Shown: positions 8,100 through 17,091, counted from the first letter of the stretch. The stretch is 64,000 nucleotides of DNA from Turicibacter sp. TJ11 (GCF_021497505.1 NZ_CP069349.1:1455001-1519000), one strand, 5' to 3'. The notes: a model not told the origin generated them from the letters alone. Program-made: numbers and translations.

Positions 8100-9089
8100 T
8101 TATTTCATCATAGCCGAACTATGTTTATGATGATGAACTCTTTCAGGATATGCGTAAGCAATAGCCGCATTAATGGCTACAACCACTTCACCAAATCCAG
8201 TCGTGATCATTTTGATTTTTCCATCAAATGTACAAGCATCTCCTGCCGCAAAAATTCCATTAATACTTGTTTGTTGACGATGATCAACACAAAGTGAATT
8301 TTTATCTAATGCTAAATCCCACTCTTTAATAGGTCCTAATGAAGAGATAAATCCGTATAAAACAATCACTTCATCTGCATGAACTGTCATCGTTTCATTC
8401 GTTGTCACGTTCTTTAATTCAACAGCGGTCACAAGGTCATGATCACCTGTTAACCCCGCTGCTACGTATGGTGTTAAAATATTGACATTAGACGCCTTTA
8501 ATTTTTCAACACTCGCTGCATGAGCTCTAAACTCATCGCGTCGATGAACCACCGTTACATTTTTAGCAACACCATCAAGCATTAAAGACCAATCAACCGC
8601 TGAATCTCCTCCGCCAAAAATGACAACATCTTTTCCTTTAAACTGATCCATTGTTGGAACAAAATAATGAATATTTTTAAACTGCTCTGCACTCTCAACG
8701 TCTAATTTTCTAGGAGTAAAGGCTCCATTACCAGCAGTAATAATAATTGAACGAGAGTAATGACACTCTTGATTAGTACAAATTTTAAATGTTCCATCCT
8801 CTAGTTTTTCAACGGTTTCAACCTTTGTATTTGTAACCACATCAATTCGATCATTAAACTGCTCTAATTGTATTTTTAATTGCTCTACCATTTCACCTGC
8901 TTTAATTTTGGGATGTCCTGGTAAGTCATAAATATATTTTTCAGGATATAAAGCTGCTAACTGTCCCCCAAGCTCTGGTAAAGCCTCGATAATCTTTGTT
9001 GTCATTCCGTGCATTCCCGCATAAAAGGCTCCATAAATCCCAACCGGACCGGCTCCTATAATCGTTAAGTCATAAATGGTTTTTGTCAT
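8100..9089 (-). CDS. yumC: Ferredoxin/flavodoxin-NADP reductase, YumC type
   Basis: A 329-residue thioredoxin-reductase-like flavoprotein that passes electrons between NADPH and ferredoxin or flavodoxin. FAD motif IIGAGPVGIYGAFYAG is near residue 10, the NADPH motif VIFGGGDSAVDW near 160, and the FAD-closing GIFAAGDAC near 280. There is no redox-active CxxC, which separates this family from thioredoxin reductase. The ATG at 9089 is chosen because AGAGGTGAG sits just before it; a GTG at 9098 overlaps that site. A TTGTCT/TATACT promoter lies 110 bp upstream. Confidence 0.92.
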   Translation of the reverse strand: MTKTIYDLTIIGAGPVGIYGAFYAGMHGMTTKIIEALPELGGQLAALYPEKYIYDLPGHPKIKAGEMVEQLKIQLEQFNDRIDVVTNTKVETVEKLEDGTFKICTNQECHYSRSIIITAGNGAFTPRKLDVESAEQFKNIHYFVPTMDQFKGKDVVIFGGGDSAVDWSLMLDGVAKNVTVVHRRDEFRAHAASVEKLKASNVNILTPYVAAGLTGDHDLVTAVELKNVTTNETMTVHADEVIVLYGFISSLGPIKEWDLALDKNSLCVDHRQQTSINGIFAAGDACTFDGKIKMITTGFGEVVVAINAAIAYAYPERVHHHKHSSAMMK

Positions 9090-9198
9090 CCTTCTCACCT
9101 CTTTGATCCGATTACTATCTCTTTTTACTATCTCTTTGTCCTAATGGTATTTTTTTACCCTTGACTTTTTTACGTAACCGTTACTTCTATTTTTATAT

Positions 9199-9227
9199 AG
9201 TATATCTAAAAATAGAGGTGAAGACAA
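9199..9227 (-). promoter_or_regulatory. Probable yumC promoter
   Basis: On the minus strand TTGTCT (9222-9227) and TATACT (9199-9204) are separated by 17 bp. An 11-bp palindrome GTAACCGTTAC (9174-9184) lies just downstream of the -10 and could be an operator. Confidence 0.55.
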
Positions 9228-9245
9228 CTTTTACACATGAGAAAT

Positions 9246-9710
9246 TTAGACAATACCTACTAAGATTCCATAAGTGATAGCGATAAAAATTCCAAATAAT
9301 GTTCCACAAAAGGTTTCTAGTGGTTCATGACCTAACAACTCCTTGAATCTTTTTTGATAAGATTCATCTTGAAAGATTGAAAAATTACCTGTTTTAACTA
9401 AGTCATCTAATAACTGATTCAACATTTTAGCATGTTGACCTGCATGACGTCGCACACCCATTGCATCATAAATAACAACTGAAGCTAAACAAAAAGAAAT
9501 GGCGAATGTCGTTGAACCAATACCATCCACTAACGCAATAGCAGTTGTTAATGCAGCAACAAAAGCAGAATGTGAACTCGGCATTCCTCCGGTAGAGAAA
9601 ACTAGTGCTGGATTCCACTTTCTTTTAGTTATTAAACAAATTGGAACTTTTATCAGTTGAGCTAATACATTAGCTAAAATTGCAGATTCTAGTACATAAT
9701 TAAACCACAT
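9246..9710 (-). CDS. yuiD: YuiD-type divergent PAP2 (DUF212) membrane protein
   Basis: A 154-residue integral membrane protein of the acid-phosphatase-like DUF212 family. It has the family's GGMPSSHSA segment (residues about 41-49), FAISFCLASVVIYDAMGVRRHAGQ-type core and two or three further hydrophobic helices. The substrate is not established for the family; the SSH motif resembles lipid-phosphate phosphatases. It sits 26 bp downstream of the PgpA-like gene and probably shares its transcript, which would fit a role in lipid metabolism. Confidence 0.88.
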   Translation of the reverse strand: MWFNYVLESAILANVLAQLIKVPICLITKRKWNPALVFSTGGMPSSHSAFVAALTTAIALVDGIGSTTFAISFCLASVVIYDAMGVRRHAGQHAKMLNQLLDDLVKTGNFSIFQDESYQKRFKELLGHEPLETFCGTLFGIFIAITYGILVGIV

Positions 9711-9736
9711 AACTACTCTCCCCTTTATTTAAGAGA

Positions 9737-10225
9737 CTACGCTTCTTTTCGATGTGCAATTCGACTAGCAGCCGCTGCAGCAATCGCACCTACTAAATCA
9801 TCCATAAACGTTTGACAACATCCTTCAGCTTTCCCTCTTTGATCAATTTCACCTAAAATTCCTGGTTTAAGCTTATCAATATAACCGTAATTTGTAAACC
9901 CAATGGAACCATAAACGTTTAAAATCGAAAAGGCGAGAATTTCATCTATTCCATACAATGAATAGTCATTATTAACCATTTCCTGTAATGGGCCTTCTAA
10001 CAAATTCATTTCTGCTAATTCATCTAATCGAATACCGGTTAAAACAGCATTTTGGACCTCTCTTTTTTTAAGTACCGCCTCCACATTATGAAGACAAATC
10101 TCTAATGTTAAGCCATCATAGTAATTTGATTGTAAAAAATAAGTTAATTCTGCAATTTGTTCGAGCGTTACTCCTCTATCATTAATTTTTTTTATGACTA
10201 ATTCTTCTAACAATATTTTTTCCAT
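9737..10225 (-). CDS. yutG: Phosphatidylglycerophosphatase A-related protein, YutG type
   Basis: A 162-residue protein of the PgpA-like family. Its features are the internal YGxIGFTNYGYIDKLKPG segment, the C-terminal FMDDLVGAIAAAAASRIAHR with conserved acidic residues, and a non-membrane N-terminal half rich in helices. PgpA enzymes dephosphorylate phosphatidylglycerol phosphate; the exact substrate of the YutG branch is less certain. It is followed by the yuiD gene and faces the divergent yutH, the same neighbours as in Bacillus. Confidence 0.85.
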   Translation of the reverse strand: MEKILLEELVIKKINDRGVTLEQIAELTYFLQSNYYDGLTLEICLHNVEAVLKKREVQNAVLTGIRLDELAEMNLLEGPLQEMVNNDYSLYGIDEILAFSILNVYGSIGFTNYGYIDKLKPGILGEIDQRGKAEGCCQTFMDDLVGAIAAAAASRIAHRKEA

Positions 10226-10316
10226 TTTAATTTCATCCCTTCAATTATCATATTTATCTGTCACACGCGCATAGATATAGATTAGACACTTACTTCAAAA
10301 TTTGAGGATGATCTGA

Positions 10317-11243
10317 ATGAAGGAGCTAATTAACTGGTATTATGAACTCCAAATTGACCATTTAGAACAGTTGAACGATGTCTACTATACGAAATTGAGT
10401 GACCGCTATATTTATATTATATCGGTTGGAAAAGAGAAAAATACAATTTTTTTCCACCTTCTACAATATTTACAGTACTCAACAGAACAGCAAATCTTAT
10501 TATCTAAAGAAAATACAACGACTGTGTTATTTGAAGAGCAACATTATTATGTCTTACAATCAACTGTTATTTTGCATGAGTTTGTTGATATTCGTACCCT
10601 TCAAATTCCAACGATTTATCCTGAACCTTATGCACTAGCTACTGAATTAAAAGAAAGATGGATTGCTAAAAATCGATTACACGAAGAACAATTAAACGTT
10701 TTAATTAATCATCTATCATCTAACCATGACCGTCTTTTATTTTTTGATTTAGCTACTTATTATATTCATCTAAACGAACAAGCCTATACGTTTATTAATG
10801 AACTAATCGATGTAAAATACCCAGTTTCTCTTTGTCATATGCGTCTAACACCGACCACTTATAAATTTGAATGTTTCTGTCCTAAACTATTAACTTTAGA
10901 TAATAAATCCCGCTGCTATTGCGAGTATATCCGCCATCTTTACTTAATGAATCATGATTTAGTGCAAGTTCAATCCTTTGTGAAAATTATTAATCAAGTT
11001 AATCCATTAAGTAAAGAAGAGTGGTCCTTACTGTACGCTAGACTATTCTTTCCTACTCAATTTTATGATGCCTTATTTGGCTTAAGGCAAGAAAATGAAA
11101 CGGTTAATATTGCGCGTATGTACGAACAGGCACTTGATTACGCCAAACTTCTTTATCAATTACCGTATGAAGTCTATCATAGTAAATCTATCGAACTTCG
11201 TGTTCCTGAATGGGTCAAAAAAGAAGCATTTTCTAAAAATTAA
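10317..11243 (+). CDS. yutH: Spore coat-associated YutH-like protein
   Basis: A 308-residue protein resembling Bacillus YutH, a CotS-related, kinase-fold protein of the spore coat. The region around NHLSSNHDRLLFFDLATYY and the end segment LPYEVYHSKSIELRVPEW are the parts I recognise. There is no signal peptide or membrane helix, and the kinase catalytic residues cannot be identified with certainty. The gene lies between yutG and yutI as in Bacillus, which supports the call. It implies a spore-forming lineage. Confidence 0.75.
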   Translation: MKELINWYYELQIDHLEQLNDVYYTKLSDRYIYIISVGKEKNTIFFHLLQYLQYSTEQQILLSKENTTTVLFEEQHYYVLQSTVILHEFVDIRTLQIPTIYPEPYALATELKERWIAKNRLHEEQLNVLINHLSSNHDRLLFFDLATYYIHLNEQAYTFINELIDVKYPVSLCHMRLTPTTYKFECFCPKLLTLDNKSRCYCEYIRHLYLMNHDLVQVQSFVKIINQVNPLSKEEWSLLYARLFFPTQFYDALFGLRQENETVNIARMYEQALDYAKLLYQLPYEVYHSKSIELRVPEWVKKEAFSKN

Positions 11244-11251
11244 ATAAAACA

Positions 11252-11305
11252 GTAAAAAAAGAGGCTCTACTCGAATATAACTAGTAGAGGACCTCTTTTT
11301 TTAAT
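11252..11305. terminator. Bidirectional terminator between yutH and yutI
   Basis: AAAAAAAGAGG(C)TCTACT pairs imperfectly with AGTAGAGGACCTCTTTTTTT between two convergent genes. Confidence 0.85.
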
Positions 11306-11307
11306 AA

Positions 11308-11559
11308 TTATAATGAAAATTCATCAACATTTTCAACGCCGATAACACCTGGAACCTCTTCTAATAAAATCTGTTCGATTCCATCTTTTAACGTAGAGTC
11401 CATTGATGCACATCCAACACATGCACCTAACATTTGAACATAGACAATTCCATCTTCAAACTTAACGTATTCCACGTCTCCACCATCGCGTTGTAAATAG
11501 GGTCTTAATTTTTCTAAAATTTCAACGATCTGTTTTTCTGTTTCGTTCACTTCGATCAC
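11308..11559 (-). CDS. yutI: NifU C-terminal-domain Fe-S scaffold/carrier, YutI type
   Basis: An 83-residue single-domain NfuA/NifU-like protein that carries or delivers iron-sulfur clusters in the cytoplasm. The RPYLQRDGGDVEYV segment and the cluster-binding GACVGCASMD (CxxC) are intact, followed by IEQILLEEVPGV. Its length is normal for the stand-alone form. It lies between yutH and dapF, as in Bacillus. Confidence 0.95.
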   Translation of the reverse strand: MIEVNETEKQIVEILEKLRPYLQRDGGDVEYVKFEDGIVYVQMLGACVGCASMDSTLKDGIEQILLEEVPGVIGVENVDEFSL

Positions 11560-11632
11560 CTCATGACATACTAGTTAAATTATAAAACGCAGCCTTGAAA
11601 AAGTAAACAGATATACATAAGGAGGAATACTT

Positions 11633-12478
11633 TTGTTACCTATTTTCTTTACTAAATTGTCTACGTCCGAAAATAACCTCATAATTATAAATGCTCTAGA
11701 GCAATCTATACCTTCATTAGATTATGCGACTTTAGCAAAAGATATGAGTGATCCAGTTAAGGGAATGGCCTCAGATGGAGTCATTCTATTACTTCCCTCT
11801 GAATTAGCTGATATGAAAATGACGATTTACAATCGTGATGGATCGCGTGCTAAAACGTGTGGAAATGGCTTACGCTTGATTGGTCATTATCTATTAGAAA
11901 TTGACCGATTTTTAAATCCAACACTCACCATTGAAACCGACGTTAACGTTTGTACGTTAACACGTCAAGATCATACAATAACCGTTGATTTAGGATTTGC
12001 TCATTCTCTCATCGATCCTTATCAAACGCTCTCATTAACTAGTCACCCAAAAGATTACTGTAGTGAAATTGAAACCTCATCTGGAAATTGGCATGTTGAT
12101 ATGATTTCAATGGGAAATTCACATTTTATTATTTATACTGAAGACGATCACGATACATTCATCAACGAATCCAAACGAATTTCTAAACAACATGATGTGA
12201 ACGTTGGAATCGTGACCATCATTAACTCGACTCAGCTAAAACTTACGACGTATGAACGCGGCGTTGGTCTAACCGGATCTTGTGGAACCAATGCAGCCGC
12301 TGCTGTTGCTAGTGCCGTTACTAGAGGCCTATTGAAGCCATACACTCCACTCACCGTATACACACCAGGTGGTGACTTAACACTTATTTGGAATGAAGAG
12401 GCGCATCTTTTAGTGAGTGGGCATTGTACAAAAGTATGTTGCGGAACTTATTTCTTTCAAAATGAAAAAGAGGACTAA
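11633..12478 (+). CDS. dapF: Diaminopimelate epimerase
   Basis: A 281-residue epimerase acting in the lysine and peptidoglycan precursor pathway, converting LL- to meso-diaminopimelate. The two catalytic cysteines are present: C76 in AKTCGNGLR and C217 in GLTGSCGTNAAAA. It starts at TTG after AAGGAGGAAT (about 11619). The usual N-terminal GLGN(D/N) motif reads STSENN and the GIG(A/S)DG motif reads GMASDG, so substrate-loop residues differ from most relatives. Another amino-acid epimerase specificity is possible. The terminator overlaps the stop codon. Confidence 0.85.
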   Translation: MLPIFFTKLSTSENNLIIINALEQSIPSLDYATLAKDMSDPVKGMASDGVILLLPSELADMKMTIYNRDGSRAKTCGNGLRLIGHYLLEIDRFLNPTLTIETDVNVCTLTRQDHTITVDLGFAHSLIDPYQTLSLTSHPKDYCSEIETSSGNWHVDMISMGNSHFIIYTEDDHDTFINESKRISKQHDVNVGIVTIINSTQLKLTTYERGVGLTGSCGTNAAAAVASAVTRGLLKPYTPLTVYTPGGDLTLIWNEEAHLLVSGHCTKVCCGTYFFQNEKED

Positions 12479-12494
12479 TTGAGTCCTCTTTTTC
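12465..12494 (+). terminator. dapF terminator
   Basis: AAAAAGAGGAC and GTCCTCTTTTT form an 11-bp stem that begins inside the end of dapF. Confidence 0.9.
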
Positions 12495-12540
12495 TATTAC
12501 CCTATATTCTTTAATCAAATTTCCACTCTTTTTAATGAAA

Positions 12541-12671
12541 GGCTCTGTTTTAGAAGAGTGTTTATATTTAACTAAACACACGAATTTCATGTTGATGACG
12601 TTGAACGATTCATCAATTAAAGTTGATCCTATCAATGGTTTTAGCCATCAACATTTATTTAAAACACAGCC
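12541..12671. mobile_element. 131-bp MITE, probably IS1595-related
   Basis: GGCTCTGTTTTA at the left end and TAAAACACAGCC at the right end are inverted repeats (11 of 12 match). The element is flanked by an exact 8-bp direct repeat TAATGAAA (12533-12540 and 12672-12679). The GCTGTGTT start, the AT-rich continuation and the 8-bp duplication match the ends of the IS1595-type element at 891-2516. It encodes nothing credible. It is most likely a non-autonomous relative moved by that transposase family. Confidence 0.85.
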
Positions 12672-12698
12672 TAATGAAAAAACAAAATTTAAGCGTCA

Positions 12699-13457
12699 TT
12701 AAATACTAAATTCAGTTAAATCTTTCAAAACATGAGTGGGAGGGGTATCGTAGTTCATGACGTCTTCTCGTTTAGACACGCCTCCTTCAATATAAATGGT
12801 TGGCATATTCGCATGAATTCCCGCTAAAATATCTGTAAAATAGTTATCCCCAATCATTGCAACGTCTTGAGCAGGTAATTGAATCAGTTTTAAAGCCTCT
12901 TCCATAATAATGCGTTCTGGTTTTCCAATGAACGTTGGCTCAACACCCGTTGAAACAGTAATAACAGACGTTAATGCTCCGTTTCCTGGTAATAATCCTC
13001 GTTCTGTTGGAATCGCAACATCTCCATTAGTTGAGATAAATTTAGCACCATTACGAATCGCTAAACAAGCTAATGATAACTTTTCATAAGTAATCTCACG
13101 ATCAAGACCAATCACCACATAATCAGGTGCTTCACTTGTAATCGTTAATCCTTTTTCAACTAAAGCAGTCTCAAGACCCACCTCACCAATCATATAAACT
13201 TTTGCCTGAGGATTTTGATCATAAATATATTGTGCCGTTGCCATAGATGGCGTATAAACTTGCTCTTTGGTTACTGGATATCCAAGGTCTGATAACGTAT
13301 CAGCTACCATCTGTGGTGTCTTTGTACTATTGTTCGTTAAAAATAAATATGGAATGTTTTTTTCATGAAGCGCTTGAACGAACTGTAACGTTTCTTCAAC
13401 AACCTTTGTTCCATGATAGGCAGTTCCATCTAAATCAATTAAATATCCTTTATACAT
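12699..13457 (-). CDS. yutF: HAD-superfamily sugar/nucleotide phosphatase, YutF/NagD type
   Basis: A 252-residue HAD hydrolase of the NagD/araL-like class IIA group. Motif I is LIDLDGTAYHG (residues 6-16, nucleophile D8), motif II LTNNST, and the later GKPE and MIGDNYFTDILAG supply the lysine and acidic residues. A C2-type cap lies between. It dephosphorylates small phosphate esters; the substrate is unknown. It is adjacent to yutD, 13 bp downstream of it, and probably cotranscribed with it. Confidence 0.9.
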   Translation of the reverse strand: MYKGYLIDLDGTAYHGTKVVEETLQFVQALHEKNIPYLFLTNNSTKTPQMVADTLSDLGYPVTKEQVYTPSMATAQYIYDQNPQAKVYMIGEVGLETALVEKGLTITSEAPDYVVIGLDREITYEKLSLACLAIRNGAKFISTNGDVAIPTERGLLPGNGALTSVITVSTGVEPTFIGKPERIIMEEALKLIQLPAQDVAMIGDNYFTDILAGIHANMPTIYIEGGVSKREDVMNYDTPPTHVLKDLTEFSI

Positions 13458-13470
13458 AAGTCTCCTCTTT

Positions 13471-13782
13471 CTATTTCTTTGATGTTGTCCACTCTTCTGA
13501 AGGCTGATTTGGAACGATTTTTTCTACTACATAATAAGGACAACCATAAGCACAGTATTCTGAAATATACTCTGGAATAGTTAGACATTTTGAATCAAGA
13601 GGGACGTTTTTACGTTCATTATAATAAAATCCTTTTAATCGAAGTTGTCCACCTGAAAAATCCCCCACAATAACATCATATTTTTCTAAAATCTCCGTTA
13701 TTTTCTGATAAAATAATTCTTCATCAAATTCGACGAGATGTGTTTTTACAATTTGATATCGATAACGACTCACTAGCATCAC
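13471..13782 (-). CDS. yutD: YutD-family (DUF1027) protein
   Basis: A 103-residue protein of the DUF1027 family. The recognisable parts are GDFSGGQLRLKGFY, the cysteine-containing YISEYCAYGCPYYVVEKI and an N-terminal helical segment. Function is not established in any species I know. Gene order yutF-yutD matches Bacillus. The start ATG follows AGAGGTGAT. Confidence 0.88.
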   Translation of the reverse strand: MMLVSRYRYQIVKTHLVEFDEELFYQKITEILEKYDVIVGDFSGGQLRLKGFYYNERKNVPLDSKCLTIPEYISEYCAYGCPYYVVEKIVPNQPSEEWTTSKK

Positions 13783-13928
13783 CTCTTAACTATTTATAAA
13801 CTAGTTTTATTGTAGCACATCTCCTTTAAAACCGTAAATTTAATAAACTATATTTTCACGAACTCACAGTATAAGCTTTTATTTGAGTCATATAATATTT
13901 TCTTTTTTAATGTAACACCAAAAACTCA

Positions 13929-14780
13929 TTATGGTAACAAACTATCTTCTACTCCATTTCCAATTCCTAGATCAGGCGTTGGATTCGGTTCTTTAATCGG
14001 ACTATCATTAGTTTTGCCTGACTCATTGGTAAATGGACTTAGTGGAGAAATGGAAGAACTACTACCCATATAGTAGTATTGTGGCGTTTGACCTGTAATC
14101 ATTTTAATGACGATAGGACTTTTAACAGAAATCATCGTTTCATCCGACTTAAAAGGTAAACTCACCTTCATTCGAACCGTGACCTTTAGTGAAATTTCAA
14201 GTAGTGCATTATTGATCCCATATGGCTTCACATCTGTTACGATATCCGTTACTGCATTTCCAATCACTTTTGATGATACGGGAAGACGGGGTCCATATTC
14301 ATGAAATAGTGAAAGATTAAGAGCAGCCATCAAGGGTACTGATAATAATATCCCATCTTCATACGGTCCTCCATAAATCGCATCTAATCCAAGTTCACTT
14401 AAATCGCCACTCTCAACCAGTAACAACTTTTCTTCGACTTGATGTGTCGCTGAAACCAGTAATCGATTGAGCTCCGGCGTATTAATATAAACACTGCTAA
14501 CATATCCTTCATCATTTTCTTCAAAGTGAATCACGTCTTCAACATTAAAAGAGACGAGCTCACTTTGTCCAATTGCTTCTTTTATAATGAGAGTTGCAAT
14601 ATTAATTGTTTGTTTTGACGCATAGTTTATCACCATCGCATAAAGATTGCTATACATGAAATTTGCAAAATAAATAAGCCCACATAGAATAGACAAACCG
14701 ATGAGCCGTCGTTTCCATCTTTTAAAAGAAGCAGTTCCTGTCTTTTTTCGTTTCATTCGTCTTCTATTTCTTCTTTTCAT
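13929..14780 (-). CDS. yunB: Sporulation protein YunB
   Basis: A 283-residue protein with a very basic N-terminus (RRNRRRMKRKK), one transmembrane helix near residues 28-48 and an extracytoplasmic domain. The Bacillus homologue is a mother-cell sporulation protein. The segment DAIYGGPYEDGILLSVPLMA and the later ITGQTPQYYYMG match what I recall of the family. A low-complexity S/P/N-rich tail follows residue 240. It is the last gene of the Bacillus-like block. The ATG follows AAGGAGATG. A GAAACCGGTTAC palindrome lies 39 bp upstream. Confidence 0.85.
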   Translation of the reverse strand: MKRRNRRRMKRKKTGTASFKRWKRRLIGLSILCGLIYFANFMYSNLYAMVINYASKQTINIATLIIKEAIGQSELVSFNVEDVIHFEENDEGYVSSVYINTPELNRLLVSATHQVEEKLLLVESGDLSELGLDAIYGGPYEDGILLSVPLMAALNLSLFHEYGPRLPVSSKVIGNAVTDIVTDVKPYGINNALLEISLKVTVRMKVSLPFKSDETMISVKSPIVIKMITGQTPQYYYMGSSSSISPLSPFTNESGKTNDSPIKEPNPTPDLGIGNGVEDSLLP

Positions 14781-14818
14781 CTTCTACTACATCTCCTTCT
14801 ACAAACTCCCCTGAATAC

Positions 14819-14830
14819 GAAACCGGTTAC
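14819..14830. promoter_or_regulatory. Candidate LacI-type operator
   Basis: GAAACCGGTTAC, the exact reverse complement of the 12-mer upstream of the pullulanase gene at 44669-44680. Confidence 0.4.
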
Positions 14831-14882
14831 AAACTAAAACTCCATTGTGATTACCAATACCTGATGTCATAATGTAAGGGTT

Positions 14883-15011
14883 CCCTGATAATGATCACGG
14901 ATCATCTTTCCTCCTCTGCTAGGGGGTTCCCTGGCGATGATTTAAAATCATCTTTCCTCCTTTACTAGGGTGAGACACTCCCTGGCGATGATTTAAGAGA
15001 ATTTCTTCTCC
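14883..15011 (-). repeat. Nested-hairpin module array A (two and a half copies)
   Basis: Read on the minus strand, each module has a closing CCCTAG-type arm, a purine bulge AGGAGGAAA, an inner hairpin (GATGATC/GATCATT, then GATGATTT/AAATCATC) and a closing CAGGGAACCC. The third copy keeps GATGATT and CCAGGGAG but has lost the inner stem. Confidence 0.8.
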
Positions 15012-15238
15012 ATAATTCAAGCATTATTTCCTAAGAGATTCCCCCTGTTTTCGCCTTAAACACAATAAGTTCTGTTTTAATATGAGATACATATTATAAA
15101 AGCATGGACAAAACACATTAAGTTCATAACGTCAATTATAGAGGAGGGCTACTACGGGGGATTAGATTAATCAGTACTAAATGTATATTCTTACAAAAAG
15201 AAAGCTTGACCATTTTTAATTAAAAGGAGTGAAAAATA

Positions 15239-17071
15239 ATGAACTTACATGCCATTTACCATCGACCTAATCAAAATTATGCCTACGCATACGATTCACA
15301 AACCATCCATGTACGATTACGTACCGCCAAAGATAATGCCAAACAAGTGACCGTCCGTTTTGGTGATCCTTATCATTGGATGACTGGCGGAGGGGGCGGA
15401 AATTTAACAGCCGAAGGGGCTCAAGGTTGGATTAATCATGAAGTCGTAATGAAAAAAGAGGCATCTACCGATTTATTCGATTTTTGGTTTATCAGTCTGA
15501 ATCCTGAATTTAGACGAATGCGATATGCTTTCATTATCGAAGATGAACATGAAAAAATTTTGTTTGGGGAGAAAAAAATCGTCGCATTAACAGATGATGA
15601 AAAATTAGACTCCATTCCTTTAAATGAAATTGGAAACTTTTTTTGCTTTCCGTTCCTAAATCCTGCAGATGTCTTTGACGCTCCTGAATGGGTCAAATCA
15701 ACTATTTGGTATCAAATCTTTCCTGAACGTTTTGCAAATGGTGATGCTAAACTTAACAAAAAACAAACAGTTAAATGGGGAAGCATGGATCCAAAACACG
15801 ATACGTTCTATGGTGGGGATTTAGTGGGAATTATAGATCATCTTGATTACTTACAAGAACTTGGAATCAATGGTATCTATTTATGCCCCATCTTCAAATC
15901 ACCTTCTAATCATAAATACGATACAACAGATTATTTTGAGATAGATCCTCATTTTGGCGATAAAAAGACATTCAAAAAACTGGTTGAAGCAGCACATAAA
16001 CGCGGGATAAAAATTATGTTGGATGCTGTTTTTAATCACTGTGGATGGGAGTTTCCTCAATGGCAAGATGTTTTAAAAAATGAAGAAAACTCTCGATATA
16101 AAGATTGGTTCCATATTCGTAAATTCCCACTTATTGAAGAAACATTTGACCCGCTCTCACAACCTAATGGTTTAAATTATGATACATTCGCCTTTTCTAA
16201 ACGGATGCCTAAATTAAACACAGAAAACAAAGAGGTTATGGAGTATCTGTTAGAAGTTGGACGTTATTGGATCAAAGAGTTTGATATTGATGGTTGGCGT
16301 CTAGATGTTTCAAACGAGATCGATCACGTTTTTTGGCGTCAATTTAAAAATGCAGTTCGTGAAATTAAAGAGGATATTTATATTTTAGGAGAAGTTTGGC
16401 ACGATGCGATTCCTTGGTTAGCAGGCGATCAGTTTGATGCCGTGATGAACTATCCACTTCAAGATGCCATCTTAAAATATATCGCTCTTGAGGAAATGAA
16501 TACTTCTCAGTTTTCAGTTGCATTAAATAAACTTTTTACTAACTACGCTCAAAACGTCAATGAGGTGGCTTTTAATTTACTAGATAGCCACGATACGCAA
16601 CGCCTTTTAACAGCTTGTCATGGCAATAAGAAAAAAGCCCTCTTAGCTTATACGTTATTAATGACTCAAACCGGAGCGCCTTGTATTTACTATGGTGGGG
16701 AAATTGGATTAGATGGTGGAGCCGACCCTCTTTGTCGAAAATGTATGATTTGGGATGAAAAAATTCAAGATCATGACATGTTTAACTACTTGAAACAATT
16801 GATTCATCTACGTAAAACATATCCTGCTTTAAGATCAGCGCATCTTGAATGGTTAAGCACAAATGATACTGAATCTTACCTCATTTATAAAAAACAAATG
16901 GATGATGAAGTCATCTATATCCTTTTAAATAATAGTAATCAAACTAGAGAGCTAGATACGTCTAGTTTACCGAGTGCTCACTACACTGAACTTCTAAGTG
17001 AAACCAATCTAACCATTGGCACAAACGTTCTAATTCCTGCTTATACTGCTTGGATTTTAAAAAAAGTCTGA
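15239..17071 (+). CDS. GH13 cyclomaltodextrinase / neopullulanase
   Basis: A 610-residue alpha-glucan hydrolase without a signal peptide, so cytoplasmic. An N-terminal CBM34-type beta domain (residues about 1-125) precedes the (beta/alpha)8 barrel. Catalytic residues are D356 (GWRLDVSNE), E385 (ILGEVW) and D452 (LLDSHDTQR). This layout is typical of enzymes cleaving cyclodextrins, pullulan fragments and short maltodextrins. Preceded by AAAAGGAGTG. A MATE gene follows after 20 bp and a LacI-type gene next, suggesting a sugar-use cluster. Maltogenic amylase is the alternative call. Confidence 0.92.
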   Translation: MNLHAIYHRPNQNYAYAYDSQTIHVRLRTAKDNAKQVTVRFGDPYHWMTGGGGGNLTAEGAQGWINHEVVMKKEASTDLFDFWFISLNPEFRRMRYAFIIEDEHEKILFGEKKIVALTDDEKLDSIPLNEIGNFFCFPFLNPADVFDAPEWVKSTIWYQIFPERFANGDAKLNKKQTVKWGSMDPKHDTFYGGDLVGIIDHLDYLQELGINGIYLCPIFKSPSNHKYDTTDYFEIDPHFGDKKTFKKLVEAAHKRGIKIMLDAVFNHCGWEFPQWQDVLKNEENSRYKDWFHIRKFPLIEETFDPLSQPNGLNYDTFAFSKRMPKLNTENKEVMEYLLEVGRYWIKEFDIDGWRLDVSNEIDHVFWRQFKNAVREIKEDIYILGEVWHDAIPWLAGDQFDAVMNYPLQDAILKYIALEEMNTSQFSVALNKLFTNYAQNVNEVAFNLLDSHDTQRLLTACHGNKKKALLAYTLLMTQTGAPCIYYGGEIGLDGGADPLCRKCMIWDEKIQDHDMFNYLKQLIHLRKTYPALRSAHLEWLSTNDTESYLIYKKQMDDEVIYILLNNSNQTRELDTSSLPSAHYTELLSETNLTIGTNVLIPAYTAWILKKV

Positions 17072-17091
17072 CATAAAAAGGGGGAGATTAG

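Larger units (their letters stand above)
14781..15238. other. Divergent intergenic region with structured repeats (array A)
   Basis: About 460 bp between yunB and the GH13 gene. It holds a GAAACCGGTTAC palindrome (14819-14830), two complete nested-hairpin modules (about 14883-14925 and 14929-14970) and a decayed third (about 14979-15011). The remainder up to 15238 should hold the promoter for the GH13 gene; TATTATAAAA near 15091-15100 is a possible -10. No gene is seen. Confidence 0.7.

Noticed and set aside
12384-12635. 83-residue minus-strand frame across the end of dapF and the MITE
   Set aside because: It covers a terminator and part of a mobile element and has no ribosome site or family.
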